NCBI RefSeq assembly: GCF_013087525.1
Contig: NZ_JABFCS010000001.1
Location: 2,976,001 to 3,040,000 of the forward strand
Origin: Ramlibacter montanisoli
Lineage (GTDB): Bacteria; Pseudomonadota; Gammaproteobacteria; Burkholderiales; Burkholderiaceae_C
Direction: 5' to 3'
DNA length: 64,000 nucleotides
In this document: piece after piece, positions 1 through 8,639 of the stretch
Layout of the letters: every line of letters starts with the position of its first letter
Position numbering within the stretch: the stretch's first letter is position 1
Notes under the pieces: model-generated
What the model saw: the letters and a program-made list of their open reading frames with translations, nothing else
Databases searched by the model: none
Told to the model about the DNA's origin: nothing
Position numbers and translations under genes: made by a program

Positions 1-707
1 CCGTTGCGATACACGTCGTCCAGCAGGGCCAGGTAACCCTGCTCCACCACCTCCGGCAGCGCGTCGCGCACGCGCCTGCCGAGCAACTGCCGGTGGCCGA
101 CAAGATCCAGGTAGGCGGGATTCACCACCTCGTACACGTGCTCCGGGCCGGTGCTGACGCAGAGGAAGCCCGGCGCCTGCTGGAACAGCGCCTGCAGCCT
201 TTCCTGTTCGGCGCGCTGGTGGCGCTCCGCCAGCACGGTCGCCGTGGTTTCCGCGCAGGCGCAATAGAAGCCTGCCGTGCGGCCGGCCTCGTCGACCACC
301 GGCGAATAGGAGAAGGTGAACCAGGTGTCCTCTTCCTCGCCCTTGCGCTGCATGCGCAGCGGCAGGTTCTCCATGAAGAAGGTCTCGCCCGCCAGCGCCC
401 GCTGCACGAAGGGCATGATGTCCGTGAGGATGTCGTACCAGACCTGGCGGAAAGGCGCGCCCAGGCTCGCCGGATGCTTGCGGCCCAGGATCTCCGCGTA
501 GCCGTCGTTGTAGAGCATCTCCAGCTGCGGGCCCCAGGCAACGAACATGGGGAAGCCGGAGCCCAGCATCAGGTTCACCACCGAACGCAGCGACTGCGGC
601 CACTGCTGTGGGGCCCCCACGTCGGTGCCCGCCCAGTCGTGCGCGCGCATCAACCGGGCCATGGCCGAGTTGCCCGCGAGGAACGCGGGTGGCAGCTCTT
701 CTTGCAT
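1..707 (-). CDS. PAS-domain sensor protein, C-terminus cut off by the window edge
   Basis: About 235 residues are visible from the ATG at 707, with the reading frame open to the left edge. The N-terminus contains WAGTDVGAPQQWPQSLR and FVAWGPQLEMLYNDGY, the signature of the first PAS domain of soluble PAS/PAC sensor kinases. A second PAS begins near residue 160 (LFQQAPGFLCVSTGPEHVYE). Proteins with this start usually continue into a histidine kinase or GGDEF output module, but the output domain is outside the window. No membrane segment is visible, so a cytoplasmic sensor is likely. The neighbouring hydrolase gene ends 44 bases upstream on the same strand. The family call is firm; the output type is unknown. 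Confidence 0.8.
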   Translation of the reverse strand, partial: MQEELPPAFLAGNSAMARLMRAHDWAGTDVGAPQQWPQSLRSVVNLMLGSGFPMFVAWGPQLEMLYNDGYAEILGRKHPASLGAPFRQVWYDILTDIMPFVQRALAGETFFMENLPLRMQRKGEEEDTWFTFSYSPVVDEAGRTAGFYCACAETTATVLAERHQRAEQERLQALFQQAPGFLCVSTGPEHVYEVVNPAYLDLVGHRQLLGRRVRDALPEVVEQGYLALLDDVYRN

Positions 708-750
708 GCGCCCGAGTGTATGCAGCAGCCGGGCGCAGCGCGTCAGGAAA

Positions 751-1599
751 TCACGCCTTGAAGGGAACGACCAGCTGCCGCTGCTCGCCCAGGCCGTCGA
801 TGCCCAGGGTCATGACATCGCCCTTCTTCAGGTACTTGGGCGGCTTCATGCCCAGGCCCACGCCGGGCGGCGTGCCGGTGGTGATCACGTCGCCGGGTTC
901 CAGCGTCATGAAGTGGCTGCAGTAGCTCACCAGCTTGGCGCAGTTGAAGATCATGGTGCGGGTGTTGCCGGTCTGCATGCGCTCGCCGTTGACGTCCAGC
1001 CACATCCCCAGGCGCTGCACGTTGGGGATCTCGTCGGCGGTGACCAGCCAGGGGCCGATCGGGCCGAAGGTGTCGCAGCCCTTGCCCTTGTCCCACTGCG
1101 TGCCGCGTTCCAGCTGGAACTCGCGCTCGCTCACGTCGTTGACGACCGTGTAGCCGGCCACGTACGACAGGGCCTTGGTGCTCGGGACGTAGCGCGCGCG
1201 CGTGCCGATCACGATGCCCAGCTCCACTTCCCAGTCGCTCTTGACGGAGCCGCGCGGCAGCATCACCGGGTCGTTGGGGCCCTGGATGCAGCTGGTGGCC
1301 TTCATGAACACGATCGGCTCCGCCGGGATCGGCATGTTGGATTCCGCGGCGTGGTCGGAGTAGTTCAGGCCGATGGCGATGAACTTCGGCACGTGCGCCA
1401 CCGGGCAGCCGAAGCGCGGGTTGCCGCGCACCGCCGGCAGCTTGGCCGGGTTGGCCTTGCGGATGCGCGCCAGGCCCACCTGCCCCAGCTGCTCGGGCCC
1501 GATGTCCGGCACCACGCTGCTCAGGTCGCGCAGCTTGCCTTCGGCGTCGATCAGGCCGGGCTTTTCCTTGCCCGGGTTGCCGTAGCGTACGAGTTTCAT
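751..1599 (-). CDS. Fumarylacetoacetate hydrolase-family protein, probable 2,4-diketo-3-deoxy sugar acid hydrolase
   Basis: 282 residues, the usual length of single-domain FAH-family enzymes. The metal site is visible as DWEVELG (residues 122-128, acidic pair E124/E126), followed by the FAH core VVNDVSERE and TTGTPPGVGLG. The start ATG at 1599 has an AGGAAAG Shine-Dalgarno just upstream. In non-phosphorylative deoxy-sugar pathways (L-fuconate, L-rhamnonate) a member of this family cleaves a 2,4-diketo-3-deoxy acid to pyruvate and a hydroxy acid. The two SDR dehydrogenase genes directly upstream and the dehydratase and TRAP transporter across the regulator support that role. The exact substrate is inference; an acylpyruvase or other FAH activity is the alternative. 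Confidence 0.85.
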   Translation of the reverse strand: MKLVRYGNPGKEKPGLIDAEGKLRDLSSVVPDIGPEQLGQVGLARIRKANPAKLPAVRGNPRFGCPVAHVPKFIAIGLNYSDHAAESNMPIPAEPIVFMKATSCIQGPNDPVMLPRGSVKSDWEVELGIVIGTRARYVPSTKALSYVAGYTVVNDVSEREFQLERGTQWDKGKGCDTFGPIGPWLVTADEIPNVQRLGMWLDVNGERMQTGNTRTMIFNCAKLVSYCSHFMTLEPGDVITTGTPPGVGLGMKPPKYLKKGDVMTLGIDGLGEQRQLVVPFKA

Positions 1600-1625
1600 C
1601 GTTTCTTCTTTCCTTGGTCTTGTGG

Positions 1626-2375
1626 TCAGTAGGTGGAGCGGCCGCCGGACAGGTCGAACACCGCGCCGGTGGAGAAGGAGCAATCCTCCGAGCAGAGCCA
1701 GCCCACCATCGCCGCGATCTCCTCCGGCGTGCCGAAGCGGCCCATGGGGATCTTGGACAGCATGAACTGGATGTGCTGCTCGGTCATCTGGTCGAAGATC
1801 GCGGTCTTCACGGCCGCCGGCGTCACGCAGTTGACGCGGATGCCGGTGTCGGCCAGTTCCTTGCCGAGCGACTTGGTCAGCGCGATCACGGCGGCCTTGC
1901 TGGCGCTGTAGGCGCTGGCGTTGGGGTTGCCGTCCTTGCCGGCGACCGAGGCGATGTTGACGATGCGGCCGTAGTTCGCCTCGCGCATCATCGCGGGCAC
2001 CACCTCGCGGCAGCAAAGGAACAGGCCGGTGAGGTTCACCTCGATCACCTGCCGCCAGGCATCCACGGGGTATTCCCAGACCTTGGTGTTGGGACCGGTG
2101 ATGCCGGCGCTGTTGACGAGCGCGTCCACCCGCTGCGCACGGCGCACCGTGGACTCCAGCGCCTCGCGCACCGAGCTCTCGTCGGTCACGTCCACCTGCA
2201 CGAAGGTGCTGCCGGAGCCGAGCTTCTCGGCCGCCTGCCGGCCCTGCGCGATGTCGCGGTCCCACAGGCTCACCGTGCCGCCCGAGGCGAGCAGGCGCTG
2301 CGCGATGGCGAAGCCCAGGCCGGCGGCGCCGCCGGTGACGATGGCATGGCGGCCGTTGAAGTCGAGCTGGTTCAT
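1626..2375 (-). CDS. Short-chain dehydrogenase/reductase (SDR), first of two in the catabolic operon
   Basis: 249 residues, classical SDR length. The cofactor loop TGGAAGLG lies at residues 14-21 and the catalytic set is S143, Y156 and K160 (ASAYSASK). It ends in the usual substrate-loop and dimer region (STGAVFDLSGGRSTY). The ATG at 2375 overlaps the stop of the upstream SDR gene (ATGA), with GGAGGG just ahead, so translation is probably coupled. In this setting it probably oxidises a sugar or sugar-acid hydroxyl, for example the sugar to lactone step or an alternative 2-keto-3-deoxy acid. Sequence alone does not separate these. Confidence 0.85.
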   Translation of the reverse strand: MNQLDFNGRHAIVTGGAAGLGFAIAQRLLASGGTVSLWDRDIAQGRQAAEKLGSGSTFVQVDVTDESSVREALESTVRRAQRVDALVNSAGITGPNTKVWEYPVDAWRQVIEVNLTGLFLCCREVVPAMMREANYGRIVNIASVAGKDGNPNASAYSASKAAVIALTKSLGKELADTGIRVNCVTPAAVKTAIFDQMTEQHIQFMLSKIPMGRFGTPEEIAAMVGWLCSEDCSFSTGAVFDLSGGRSTY

Positions 2376-3118
2376 ATCGTGATCCCTCCGTCCACAGCAT
2401 AGGCCTGGCCGGTGACGAACACGGATTCGTCGCTCGCCAGGTAGACCACCACCGGTGCGATCTCCTCTGCGGTGGCCAGGCGCCCCATGGGCTGGCGCGC
2501 GATGAAGGCCTGGCGCGCGGCCGCCGGGTCGGCGTTGGCGTTGATGCGGTCGGCCAGCGAAGGCGTGTCCACCGTGCCGGGGCAGATCGCATTGCAGCGG
2601 ATGCCGTTGGCCACGTAGTCGGCGGCCACGCTCTTGGTCAGGCCGATCACCGCCGCCTTGGTGGTGCCGTAGATGAAGCGGTTCGGCAGGCCCTTGATGC
2701 TGCTGCACACGCTGGCCATGTTGATGATGCTGCCGGCGCCCTGGCCGCCCTTGTTCTGCAGCATGCGGGGCAGCGCCGCCTGGATGGCCCAGAACTGTGC
2801 GCGCACGTTCAGGTTCAGCGCGAAGTTCCATTCCTCGTCGCTCGCCTGCAGGACGGTGCCGCTGTGCACGAAGCCCGCGCAGTTGAACAGCACGTCGATC
2901 GCGGGCATCTCCTGGATCACCCGCGCGATCGCATCCTTGTCCAGCACGTCCAGCTGCACGCAGCGCACGCCGGCCACGCCTTCGTAGCTGTCCAGGAGCT
3001 TCGGGTTCACGTCGGTGGCCCAGACCTGGGCGCCTTCCGCTGCCAGCGCGAGCGCGCTGGCGCGGCCTATGCCCTGGCCTGCGGCCGTGACGAGCGCGGT
3101 TTTCCCCTTCAGTCGCAT
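2372..3118 (-). CDS. SDR oxidoreductase, probable 2-keto-3-deoxy sugar acid (fuconate-type) 4-dehydrogenase
   Basis: 248 residues. The NAD loop is TAAGQGIG (11-18), NCAGFVHSG follows at about 79-87, and the catalytic residues are S136, Y150 and K154. The pattern LFNCAGFVHSGTVL with the strand ending CPGTVDTPSL is what I recall of the DHRS6 / 2-keto-3-deoxy-L-fuconate dehydrogenase group, which is distinct from FabG-like SDRs. It is the first gene of the leftward operon, starting 115 bases from the divergent GntR regulator. In the pathway it would make the 2,4-diketo acid that the FAH-family enzyme cleaves. The subfamily call is moderately sure; the stereochemistry of the substrate is not known. 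Confidence 0.82.
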   Translation of the reverse strand: MRLKGKTALVTAAGQGIGRASALALAAEGAQVWATDVNPKLLDSYEGVAGVRCVQLDVLDKDAIARVIQEMPAIDVLFNCAGFVHSGTVLQASDEEWNFALNLNVRAQFWAIQAALPRMLQNKGGQGAGSIINMASVCSSIKGLPNRFIYGTTKAAVIGLTKSVAADYVANGIRCNAICPGTVDTPSLADRINANADPAAARQAFIARQPMGRLATAEEIAPVVVYLASDESVFVTGQAYAVDGGITI

Positions 3119-3192
3119 GTCCTGTTCTCCTTTGCCGGCCGTGCGGGTTTTGCCGGATGCGCGGGGCCGGGGTGCCGCCGATATTAATTGGC

Positions 3193-3208
3193 CTGACCAC
3201 TTGGCCAG
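3193..3208. promoter_or_regulatory. Putative GntR/FadR-type operator between divergent SDR and gntR genes
   Basis: An imperfect palindrome with arms CTGACCA and TGGCCAG around a CT centre (six of seven positions pair). It sits in the 115-bp divergent region, 26 bases before the regulator start. FCD-domain GntR proteins commonly bind palindromes of the TGG-N-CCA kind, so autoregulation and control of the leftward operon are plausible. Binding is inferred, not shown. Confidence 0.5.
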
Positions 3209-3233
3209 TCAGCACCAACCCTAAGCCCCGTCC

Positions 3234-3959
3234 ATGCCCCTGCAAGCCGTCGAATCCAGCCGCCTGTACCGCCAGATCGCGGAGCAGCTGCGTGGGCTGA
3301 TCACGGAAGGCGAGTTCGCGGCGGGCACGCGACTGCCGGCGGAGCGCGACCTGGCCAAGCAGCTCGGCGTGAGCCGCCCTTCCGTGCGCGAGGCGCTGAT
3401 CGCGCTGGAGGTGGAAGGCTGGGTCGAGGTGCGCACGGGCTCCGGCATCTACGTGCAGGCGGCGCAGCAGCGCAACGGCTCGCACGCCGCGCGCAACGGC
3501 AACGGCCACGGCGCCGAATGGGGCCCGCTGCAGGTGATGCAGGCGCGCGAACTGGTCGAGGCCGAGGTGGCGGCGCTGGCAGCACGCCACGCGAAGAAGG
3601 CCCACCTGGGCGCGATGGCGGGCGCCCTCCAGCACATGCGCGACCAGGCCGCCGCCGGCGTCGAGCCGCGCGAGGGCGACGAAGCCTTCCACACGGCCAT
3701 CGCCGACGCCTGCGGCAACGAGGTGCTGTCGGACACGGTGCGCAGCTACTGGAGCGCGCGCCACGGGCCGCTGTTCTCGCGGCTGGGCGACTACTTCGAG
3801 AACCCGGCCTCCTGGAGCGCCGCGGTGGTTGAACACGCCGCCGTGCTGGAAGCGATCCGCGCCCGCGACGCGCAGGCCGCGCGCGAGGCCATGCAGCAGC
3901 ACCTGAAGAAGGCCACCAACCGATACAGCGCGAGCTGGCGCCGCGCCAACCATTCCTGA
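3234..3959 (+). CDS. FadR-subfamily GntR transcriptional regulator (FCD domain)
   Basis: 241 residues. The N-terminal winged helix (about 5-75) carries LPAERDLAKQLGVSRPSVREAL, and an all-helical FCD ligand domain spans about 95-235, with its His ligands in FHTAIADA and EHAAVLEAI. FCD regulators usually bind a carboxylate such as a sugar acid, often with a metal. The gene is divergent from the SDR/FAH operon and 30 bases upstream of the TRAP transporter, which suggests a local repressor relieved by the imported acid or an intermediate. No strong Shine-Dalgarno precedes the ATG at 3234. The identity of the effector is inference. Confidence 0.9.
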   Translation: MPLQAVESSRLYRQIAEQLRGLITEGEFAAGTRLPAERDLAKQLGVSRPSVREALIALEVEGWVEVRTGSGIYVQAAQQRNGSHAARNGNGHGAEWGPLQVMQARELVEAEVAALAARHAKKAHLGAMAGALQHMRDQAAAGVEPREGDEAFHTAIADACGNEVLSDTVRSYWSARHGPLFSRLGDYFENPASWSAAVVEHAAVLEAIRARDAQAAREAMQQHLKKATNRYSASWRRANHS

Positions 3960-3989
3960 CGCCAGAAGCAAACCACCCTAGGAGACAAC

Positions 3990-4970
3990 ATGAGCAAACG
4001 CCTCACCCTGAAACTGATCGCCGCCTGCGCGCTGGCCGCGGCCGTCGCCGCTCCGGCCGCCGCGCAGACCAAGCTGAAGTGGGCCCACGTCTACGAGACC
4101 TCCGAGCCGTACCACAAGTGGTCGGTGTGGGCCGCCGACGAATTCAAGAAGCGCACCAACGGCAAGTACGAGATCCAGGTCTTCCCCGCCTCCAGCCTGG
4201 GGAAGGAAAGCGACATCAACCAGGGCCTGCAGCTGGGCACCGTGGACATCATCCTGACCGGCGCCTCCTTCGCCGCGCGCTCCTTCCCGCGCCTGGCCGT
4301 CAGCTACTACCCCTTCACCTTCCGCGACGCCGACCACGTCATCAAGTACTCCAAGTCCGACGTGTTCAAGGAGCTGACCGAGGGCTACAAGAAGGCTTCC
4401 GGCGGCAACACCGTCACGGCGCTGACCTACTACGGCGCGCGCCACGCGACCAGCAACAAGCTGTTCACCAACTGCGACCAGATGAAGGGCCTGAAGATGC
4501 GCGTGCCGGACGCGCCGGCCTACACCGCGCTGCCCCGCGCCTGCGGCGCCAACCCGACGCCGATCGCCTTCGCCGAGGTGTACCTGGCGCTGCAGAACGG
4601 CACCGTCGACGCGCAGGAGAACCCGCTGCCCACGATCGAGGCCAAGAAGTTCTTCGAGGTGCAGAAGAACATCATCCTCACCGGCCACATCGCCGACGCG
4701 CTGCTGACCGTGGTGGCGCCCGGCACGCTGTCCAAGATGACGCCGGCCGAACAGAAGATCCTGTTCGACGTGACGCAGGAAGCCGCCGAGAAGGCCACGC
4801 TGGACATCCGCAAGCGCGAGGGCGAACTGGTCGACGAGTTCAAGAAGAAGGGCATCAACGTCGTCAACGTGGACCGCAAGGACTTCCAGCAGCGCGTGCT
4901 GAAGGCCATCTCCTTCGAGTCCATGCAGCTGGACAAGAAGGACTGGGACCGCGTCGTCAACATCAAGTGA
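3990..4970 (+). CDS. dctP: TRAP transporter substrate-binding protein (DctP family)
   Basis: 326 residues with a Sec signal peptide ending near residue 25 (AAPAAAQ), so the protein is periplasmic. The DctP fold is clear from the KWAHVYETSEPYHKW start and ASSLGKESD. The conserved carboxylate-binding arginine is R171 in GLKMRVPDAP, and GTVDAQENP follows at 204-212. A good GGAGA Shine-Dalgarno precedes the ATG at 3990. It is the first gene of dctPQM, with only two bases to the next start. Given the sugar-acid catabolic genes on both sides, a uronate- or aldonate-like ligand is likely, but the ligand cannot be read from sequence. Confidence 0.93.
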   Translation: MSKRLTLKLIAACALAAAVAAPAAAQTKLKWAHVYETSEPYHKWSVWAADEFKKRTNGKYEIQVFPASSLGKESDINQGLQLGTVDIILTGASFAARSFPRLAVSYYPFTFRDADHVIKYSKSDVFKELTEGYKKASGGNTVTALTYYGARHATSNKLFTNCDQMKGLKMRVPDAPAYTALPRACGANPTPIAFAEVYLALQNGTVDAQENPLPTIEAKKFFEVQKNIILTGHIADALLTVVAPGTLSKMTPAEQKILFDVTQEAAEKATLDIRKREGELVDEFKKKGINVVNVDRKDFQQRVLKAISFESMQLDKKDWDRVVNIK

Positions 4971-4972
4971 CC

Positions 4973-5602
4973 ATGGCGGCACTGCGCGACAGCGTGTCGA
5001 CCGGCGCGGGGCTGGCCCCCGCGCCCGGCCACGTGCACACGATCGACGACATGCCGCACGTCATGGGCGAGGACGGCCAGTTCCACGCCCAGGACGAAGC
5101 GGTGGACCTGTCCGGCACGCCATTGGAGGCCTGGGTCGCCCTGGGCTTCTTCTGGCTGCTGGGCGCGGTTGTCTTCTACCAGTTCTTCACCCGCTACGTT
5201 CTGAACGACTCCGCGGCGTGGACCGAAGAGATCGCGCGCTACCTGCTGATCGCCACCGTGTTCACCGGCGCGACCATCGGCGTGATCAAGAACAACCACA
5301 TCCAGGTGGACTTCTTCTACCGCTACATGCCGCAGCGCATGGCGCGGGGCATGGCCACGGCCGTGGACGTCCTGCGCATCGCCTTCTTCGCCGCCGCCGT
5401 GGTGCTGACGGTGCTGATGATGCTCAAGCTCGGAAGCAACTCGCGCATGACCATGATCGACCTGCCCATGAACTGGGTGTACGGCATCTGCCTGCTCGGC
5501 TTCGCGATGATGACCTTCCGCTCGGTCCTGGTGGCGCGCCGCCACTGGCAGCGGGGCTACACCGTGCTGGAGCGGCCGATGACCGAAATGACCGACAACT
5601 AG
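4973..5602 (+). CDS. dctQ: TRAP transporter small permease (DctQ family)
   Basis: 209 residues from the ATG at 4973. An unusually long hydrophilic N-terminus of about 50 residues precedes four membrane segments (about 52-72, 90-110, 130-150, 165-185). Family features are FFTRYVLNDSAAWTEEIARYL in the first loop and NNHIQVDFFY. The start lies two bases after the dctP stop. DctQ pairs with DctM to form the membrane part of the Na+-driven importer. The shorter in-frame ATGs later in the leader would remove only non-membrane sequence. Confidence 0.9.
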   Translation: MAALRDSVSTGAGLAPAPGHVHTIDDMPHVMGEDGQFHAQDEAVDLSGTPLEAWVALGFFWLLGAVVFYQFFTRYVLNDSAAWTEEIARYLLIATVFTGATIGVIKNNHIQVDFFYRYMPQRMARGMATAVDVLRIAFFAAAVVLTVLMMLKLGSNSRMTMIDLPMNWVYGICLLGFAMMTFRSVLVARRHWQRGYTVLERPMTEMTDN

Positions 5603-5623
5603 AACGAGACCGAAGAAACCCCC

Positions 5624-7018
5624 ATGCTCAAGGTCCTCTTCCTGCTGCTCATGAGCGGCGGCCTGCCCGTGGCCATCGCCATGGCCGGCTCCGCGCTGCT
5701 CTACATCCTGTACAGCGGCAACCTGCCGCCCTTCGTGGTGATCCACCGCATGGTCAGCGGCATCGACAGCTTTCCGCTGCTGGCCGTGCCCTTCTTCATC
5801 CTGGCCGGCAACCTGATGAACAACGCCGGCATCACCAACCGGATCTACAACTACGCGCTGGCGCTGGTGGGCTGGTTAAAGGGCGGGCTCGGGCACGTGA
5901 ACGTGGTCGGCTCGGTGGTGTTCGCCGGCATGAGCGGCACGGCGATCGCCGACGCCGCGGGCCTGGGCACCATCGAGATCAAGGCCATGAAGGACCATGG
6001 CTACGAAACGGAGTTCGCCGTCGGGGTGACCGCCGCCTCGGCCACCCTGGGCCCGATCATCCCGCCCAGCCTCCCCTTCGTGATCTACGGGATGATGGCC
6101 AACGTGAGCGTGGGCGCGCTGTTCCTCGCCGGCATCCTGCCGGGCGTGATCATGGCCTTCCTGATGATGTGCACCGTGGCCTACTTCGCGCACAAGAACG
6201 GCTGGGGCGGGGACATCAAGTTCGAGTGGCCGCGCGTGCTCAAGGCGCTGGCGGAAACCGCGGTGGTGATCGTCTGGCCGGTGTCGATCTGGCTGCTGGT
6301 GGCCAAGGCCGGCACGCAGCCGCAGCTCACGGTGCTGATCGCGGGCATCGTGCTGTTCACCGCCGACCGCATCTTCAGGTTCCAGGCGGTGCTGCCGATC
6401 ATGACGCCCGTGCTGCTGATCGGCGGCATGACCACCGGCGTGTTCACCCCCACCGAAGGCGCGATCGCGGCCTGCCTGTGGGCGATCGTGCTGGGCTTCG
6501 CCTGGTACCGCACGCTGAACTGGAAGATGTTCGTCAAGATCTGCCTGGACACGGTGGAGACCACCGCGACGGTGCTCTTCATCGTGGCGGCCGCCAGCAT
6601 CTTCGGCTGGATGCTCACCGCCACCGGCGTGACCGCGGCGATCTCGTCCTGGGTGCTGGCCTTCACCAAGGAGCAGTGGGTGTTCCTGCTGCTGGCCAAC
6701 CTGCTGATGCTGTTCGTGGGCTGCTTCCTGGAGCCCACGGCCGCCATCACCATCCTCGTTCCGATCCTGGTGCCGATCTGCCAGCAGCTGGGCATCGACC
6801 TCGTGCACTTCGGCCTGGTGATGGTGCTGAACCTCATGATCGGCCTGCTGCATCCGCCCATGGGCATGGTGCTGTTCGTGCTCGCGCGCGTCGCCAAGCT
6901 CTCGGTGGAGCGGACGACGATCGCGATCCTGCCCTGGCTGGTGCCGCTGCTGGCCTCGCTGGTGCTGATCACCTATGTGCCCAAGGCGGTGCTCTGGCTG
7001 CCCAGGATGTTTTATTGA
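5624..7018 (+). CDS. dctM: TRAP transporter large permease (DctM family)
   Basis: 464 residues with about 11-12 membrane segments. Characteristic stretches are FVGMSGTAIADAAGLG-like (here VFAGMSGTAIADAAGLG), LGPIIPPSLPFVIYG and FTPTEGAIAA, all hallmarks of the DctM/SiaM family that carries the cation-coupled transport path. It begins 21 bases after dctQ. Together with DctP and DctQ it forms a complete tripartite importer. The downstream palindromic repeat at 7026 begins eight bases after the stop. Confidence 0.93.
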   Translation: MLKVLFLLLMSGGLPVAIAMAGSALLYILYSGNLPPFVVIHRMVSGIDSFPLLAVPFFILAGNLMNNAGITNRIYNYALALVGWLKGGLGHVNVVGSVVFAGMSGTAIADAAGLGTIEIKAMKDHGYETEFAVGVTAASATLGPIIPPSLPFVIYGMMANVSVGALFLAGILPGVIMAFLMMCTVAYFAHKNGWGGDIKFEWPRVLKALAETAVVIVWPVSIWLLVAKAGTQPQLTVLIAGIVLFTADRIFRFQAVLPIMTPVLLIGGMTTGVFTPTEGAIAACLWAIVLGFAWYRTLNWKMFVKICLDTVETTATVLFIVAAASIFGWMLTATGVTAAISSWVLAFTKEQWVFLLLANLLMLFVGCFLEPTAAITILVPILVPICQQLGIDLVHFGLVMVLNLMIGLLHPPMGMVLFVLARVAKLSVERTTIAILPWLVPLLASLVLITYVPKAVLWLPRMFY

Positions 7019-7025
7019 AAGGAGA

Positions 7026-7098
7026 GCTGGGGTTCGCTGCGCTCACCACCAGCCTACGGCGCCTGTAGGTTGGCGGTGAGGCGAAGCCGAACCCCAGC
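7026..7098. repeat. Palindromic intergenic repeat, copy 1
   Basis: A 73-base element able to fold into a long hairpin. The outer arms are GCTGGGG and CCCCAGC, the inner arms CCAGCCTAC and GTAGGTTGG, with CTCACC pairing to GGTGAG. The first 34 bases are almost identical to a second copy at 11191. It fills nearly the whole dctM-uxaA gap and lacks a T-run, so it is not a classical terminator. It may limit read-through or mRNA decay. Confidence 0.8.
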
Positions 7099-7108
7099 AG
7101 AAACGACC

Positions 7109-8623
7109 ATGACACCCTTCATTCGACTCCACCCCAACGATGACGTCCTGATCGCCCGCGCGCAACTCGTGGGCGGCACGACCGTCGAGAACGTCACCGC
7201 GCGCGGGCTGATCCCGCCGGGCCACAAGATTGCCGTGCGCGACATCGCGGCGGGCCAGCCGGTGCGCCGCTACAACCAGATCATCGGCTTCGCCAGCAAG
7301 CCGATCGCCGCCGGCGAGCACGTGCACACGCACAACCTCGTGATGGGCGACTTCGAACGCGACTACGCCTTCGGCGCCGACGCCAAGCCCGAGCCGGCGC
7401 GGCTCGAAGCGACCTTCATGGGCATCAAGCGCGCCGACGGCCGCGTGGCCACGCGCAACTACATCGGCGTGCTCTCCAGCGTGAACTGCTCGGCGACCGC
7501 GGCGCGCGCCATCGCCGACCACTTCTCGCGCCAGACCAACCCGCAGGCGCTGGAGGCCTATCCCAACGTCGACGGCGTGGTGGCCCTCACCCACGGCACC
7601 GGCTGCGGCATGGACACGCAGGGCCTGGGCATGCAGATCCTGGAGCGCACGCTGGCCGGCTACGCGACGCACGCGAACTTCGCTGCCGTCATCGTCGTCG
7701 GCCTGGGCTGCGAGGCCAACCAGATCAACGCCTGGCTGGCGCACAGCAGCCTGCGCGAAGGCGAGACGCTGCAGGTGTTCAACATCCAGGACACCGGCGG
7801 CACGCGCAAGACGGTGGAAAAAGGCGTGTCCCTGGTCAGGCAGATGCTGCCGGCGGCCAACCGCGTGAAGCGCGAACCCTGCAGCGCCTCGCACATCACC
7901 ATCGGCCTCCAGTGCGGCGGCTCCGACGGCTACTCCGGCATCAGCGCCAACCCGGCGCTGGGCGCGGCGGTGGACCTGCTGCTGGCGCACGGCGGCACCG
8001 CGATCCTGTCGGAGACGCCGGAGATCTACGGCGCCGAGCACCTGCTGACGCGGCGCGCGGTCAAGCGCGAAGTGGGCGAGAAGCTGATCGAGCGCATCCA
8101 CTGGTGGGAGCACTACACCGAGGTCAACGAAGGCGAGATGAACAACAACCCCTCGCCGGGCAACAAGGCCGGCGGCCTGACCACCATCCTGGAGAAGTCG
8201 CTGGGCGCGGTCGCCAAGGGCGGCACCACCAACCTGCAGGCCGTGTACGAGTACGCCGAGCCGGTGAAGGCGCACGGCTTCGTCTACATGGACACCCCGG
8301 GCTACGACCCGGTGAGCGCCACCGGCCAGGTCGCGGGCGGTGCCAACATGATCTGCTTCACCACCGGCCGCGGCTCGGCCTACGGCTGCGCGCCCTCGCC
8401 CTCGCTGAAGATCGCCACCAACACGGCGCTCTGGAACAAGCAGGAAGAGGACATGGACATCAACTGCGGCGAGATCATCGACGGCAAGGCCTCGATCCAG
8501 GAGATGGGCGAGCGCATCTTCCGGCTGGTGCTGGCCACCGCCTCGGGCGAGCACAGCAAGAGCGAGCAGCATGGCTACGGCCAGAACGAATTCGTGCCCT
8601 GGCAAGTCGGCGCGGTGATGTAG
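7109..8623 (+). CDS. UxaA-family altronate/galactarate-type dehydratase
   Basis: 504 residues. An N-terminal SAF domain (about 10-90) is followed by the UxaA/GarD catalytic region with THGTGCGMDTQGLG, GLGCEANQ, QCGGSDGYSGISANPALG and a C-terminal CAPSPSLKIATN. These enzymes dehydrate aldonates or aldarates to 2-keto-3-deoxy acids, using iron. I chose the ATG at 7109; an in-frame TTG at 7070 would translate the palindromic repeat. The repeat leaves little room for a Shine-Dalgarno. In this cluster it would supply the 2-keto-3-deoxy acid for the SDR and FAH enzymes. Substrate unknown. Confidence 0.88.
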   Translation: MTPFIRLHPNDDVLIARAQLVGGTTVENVTARGLIPPGHKIAVRDIAAGQPVRRYNQIIGFASKPIAAGEHVHTHNLVMGDFERDYAFGADAKPEPARLEATFMGIKRADGRVATRNYIGVLSSVNCSATAARAIADHFSRQTNPQALEAYPNVDGVVALTHGTGCGMDTQGLGMQILERTLAGYATHANFAAVIVVGLGCEANQINAWLAHSSLREGETLQVFNIQDTGGTRKTVEKGVSLVRQMLPAANRVKREPCSASHITIGLQCGGSDGYSGISANPALGAAVDLLLAHGGTAILSETPEIYGAEHLLTRRAVKREVGEKLIERIHWWEHYTEVNEGEMNNNPSPGNKAGGLTTILEKSLGAVAKGGTTNLQAVYEYAEPVKAHGFVYMDTPGYDPVSATGQVAGGANMICFTTGRGSAYGCAPSPSLKIATNTALWNKQEEDMDINCGEIIDGKASIQEMGERIFRLVLATASGEHSKSEQHGYGQNEFVPWQVGAVM

Positions 8624-8639
8624 GGGAGCAAGGCAAGCG

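Noticed and set aside
751..2592. A 613-codon frame joining the SDR region to the FAH-family hydrolase
   Set aside because: Only the last 282 codons are FAH-like; the first part is the SDR gene out of frame. The true start has a Shine-Dalgarno at 1599.
7070..7108. TTG start extending the dehydratase by 13 residues
   Set aside because: It would translate the palindromic repeat and lacks family similarity; the ATG at 7109 fits.
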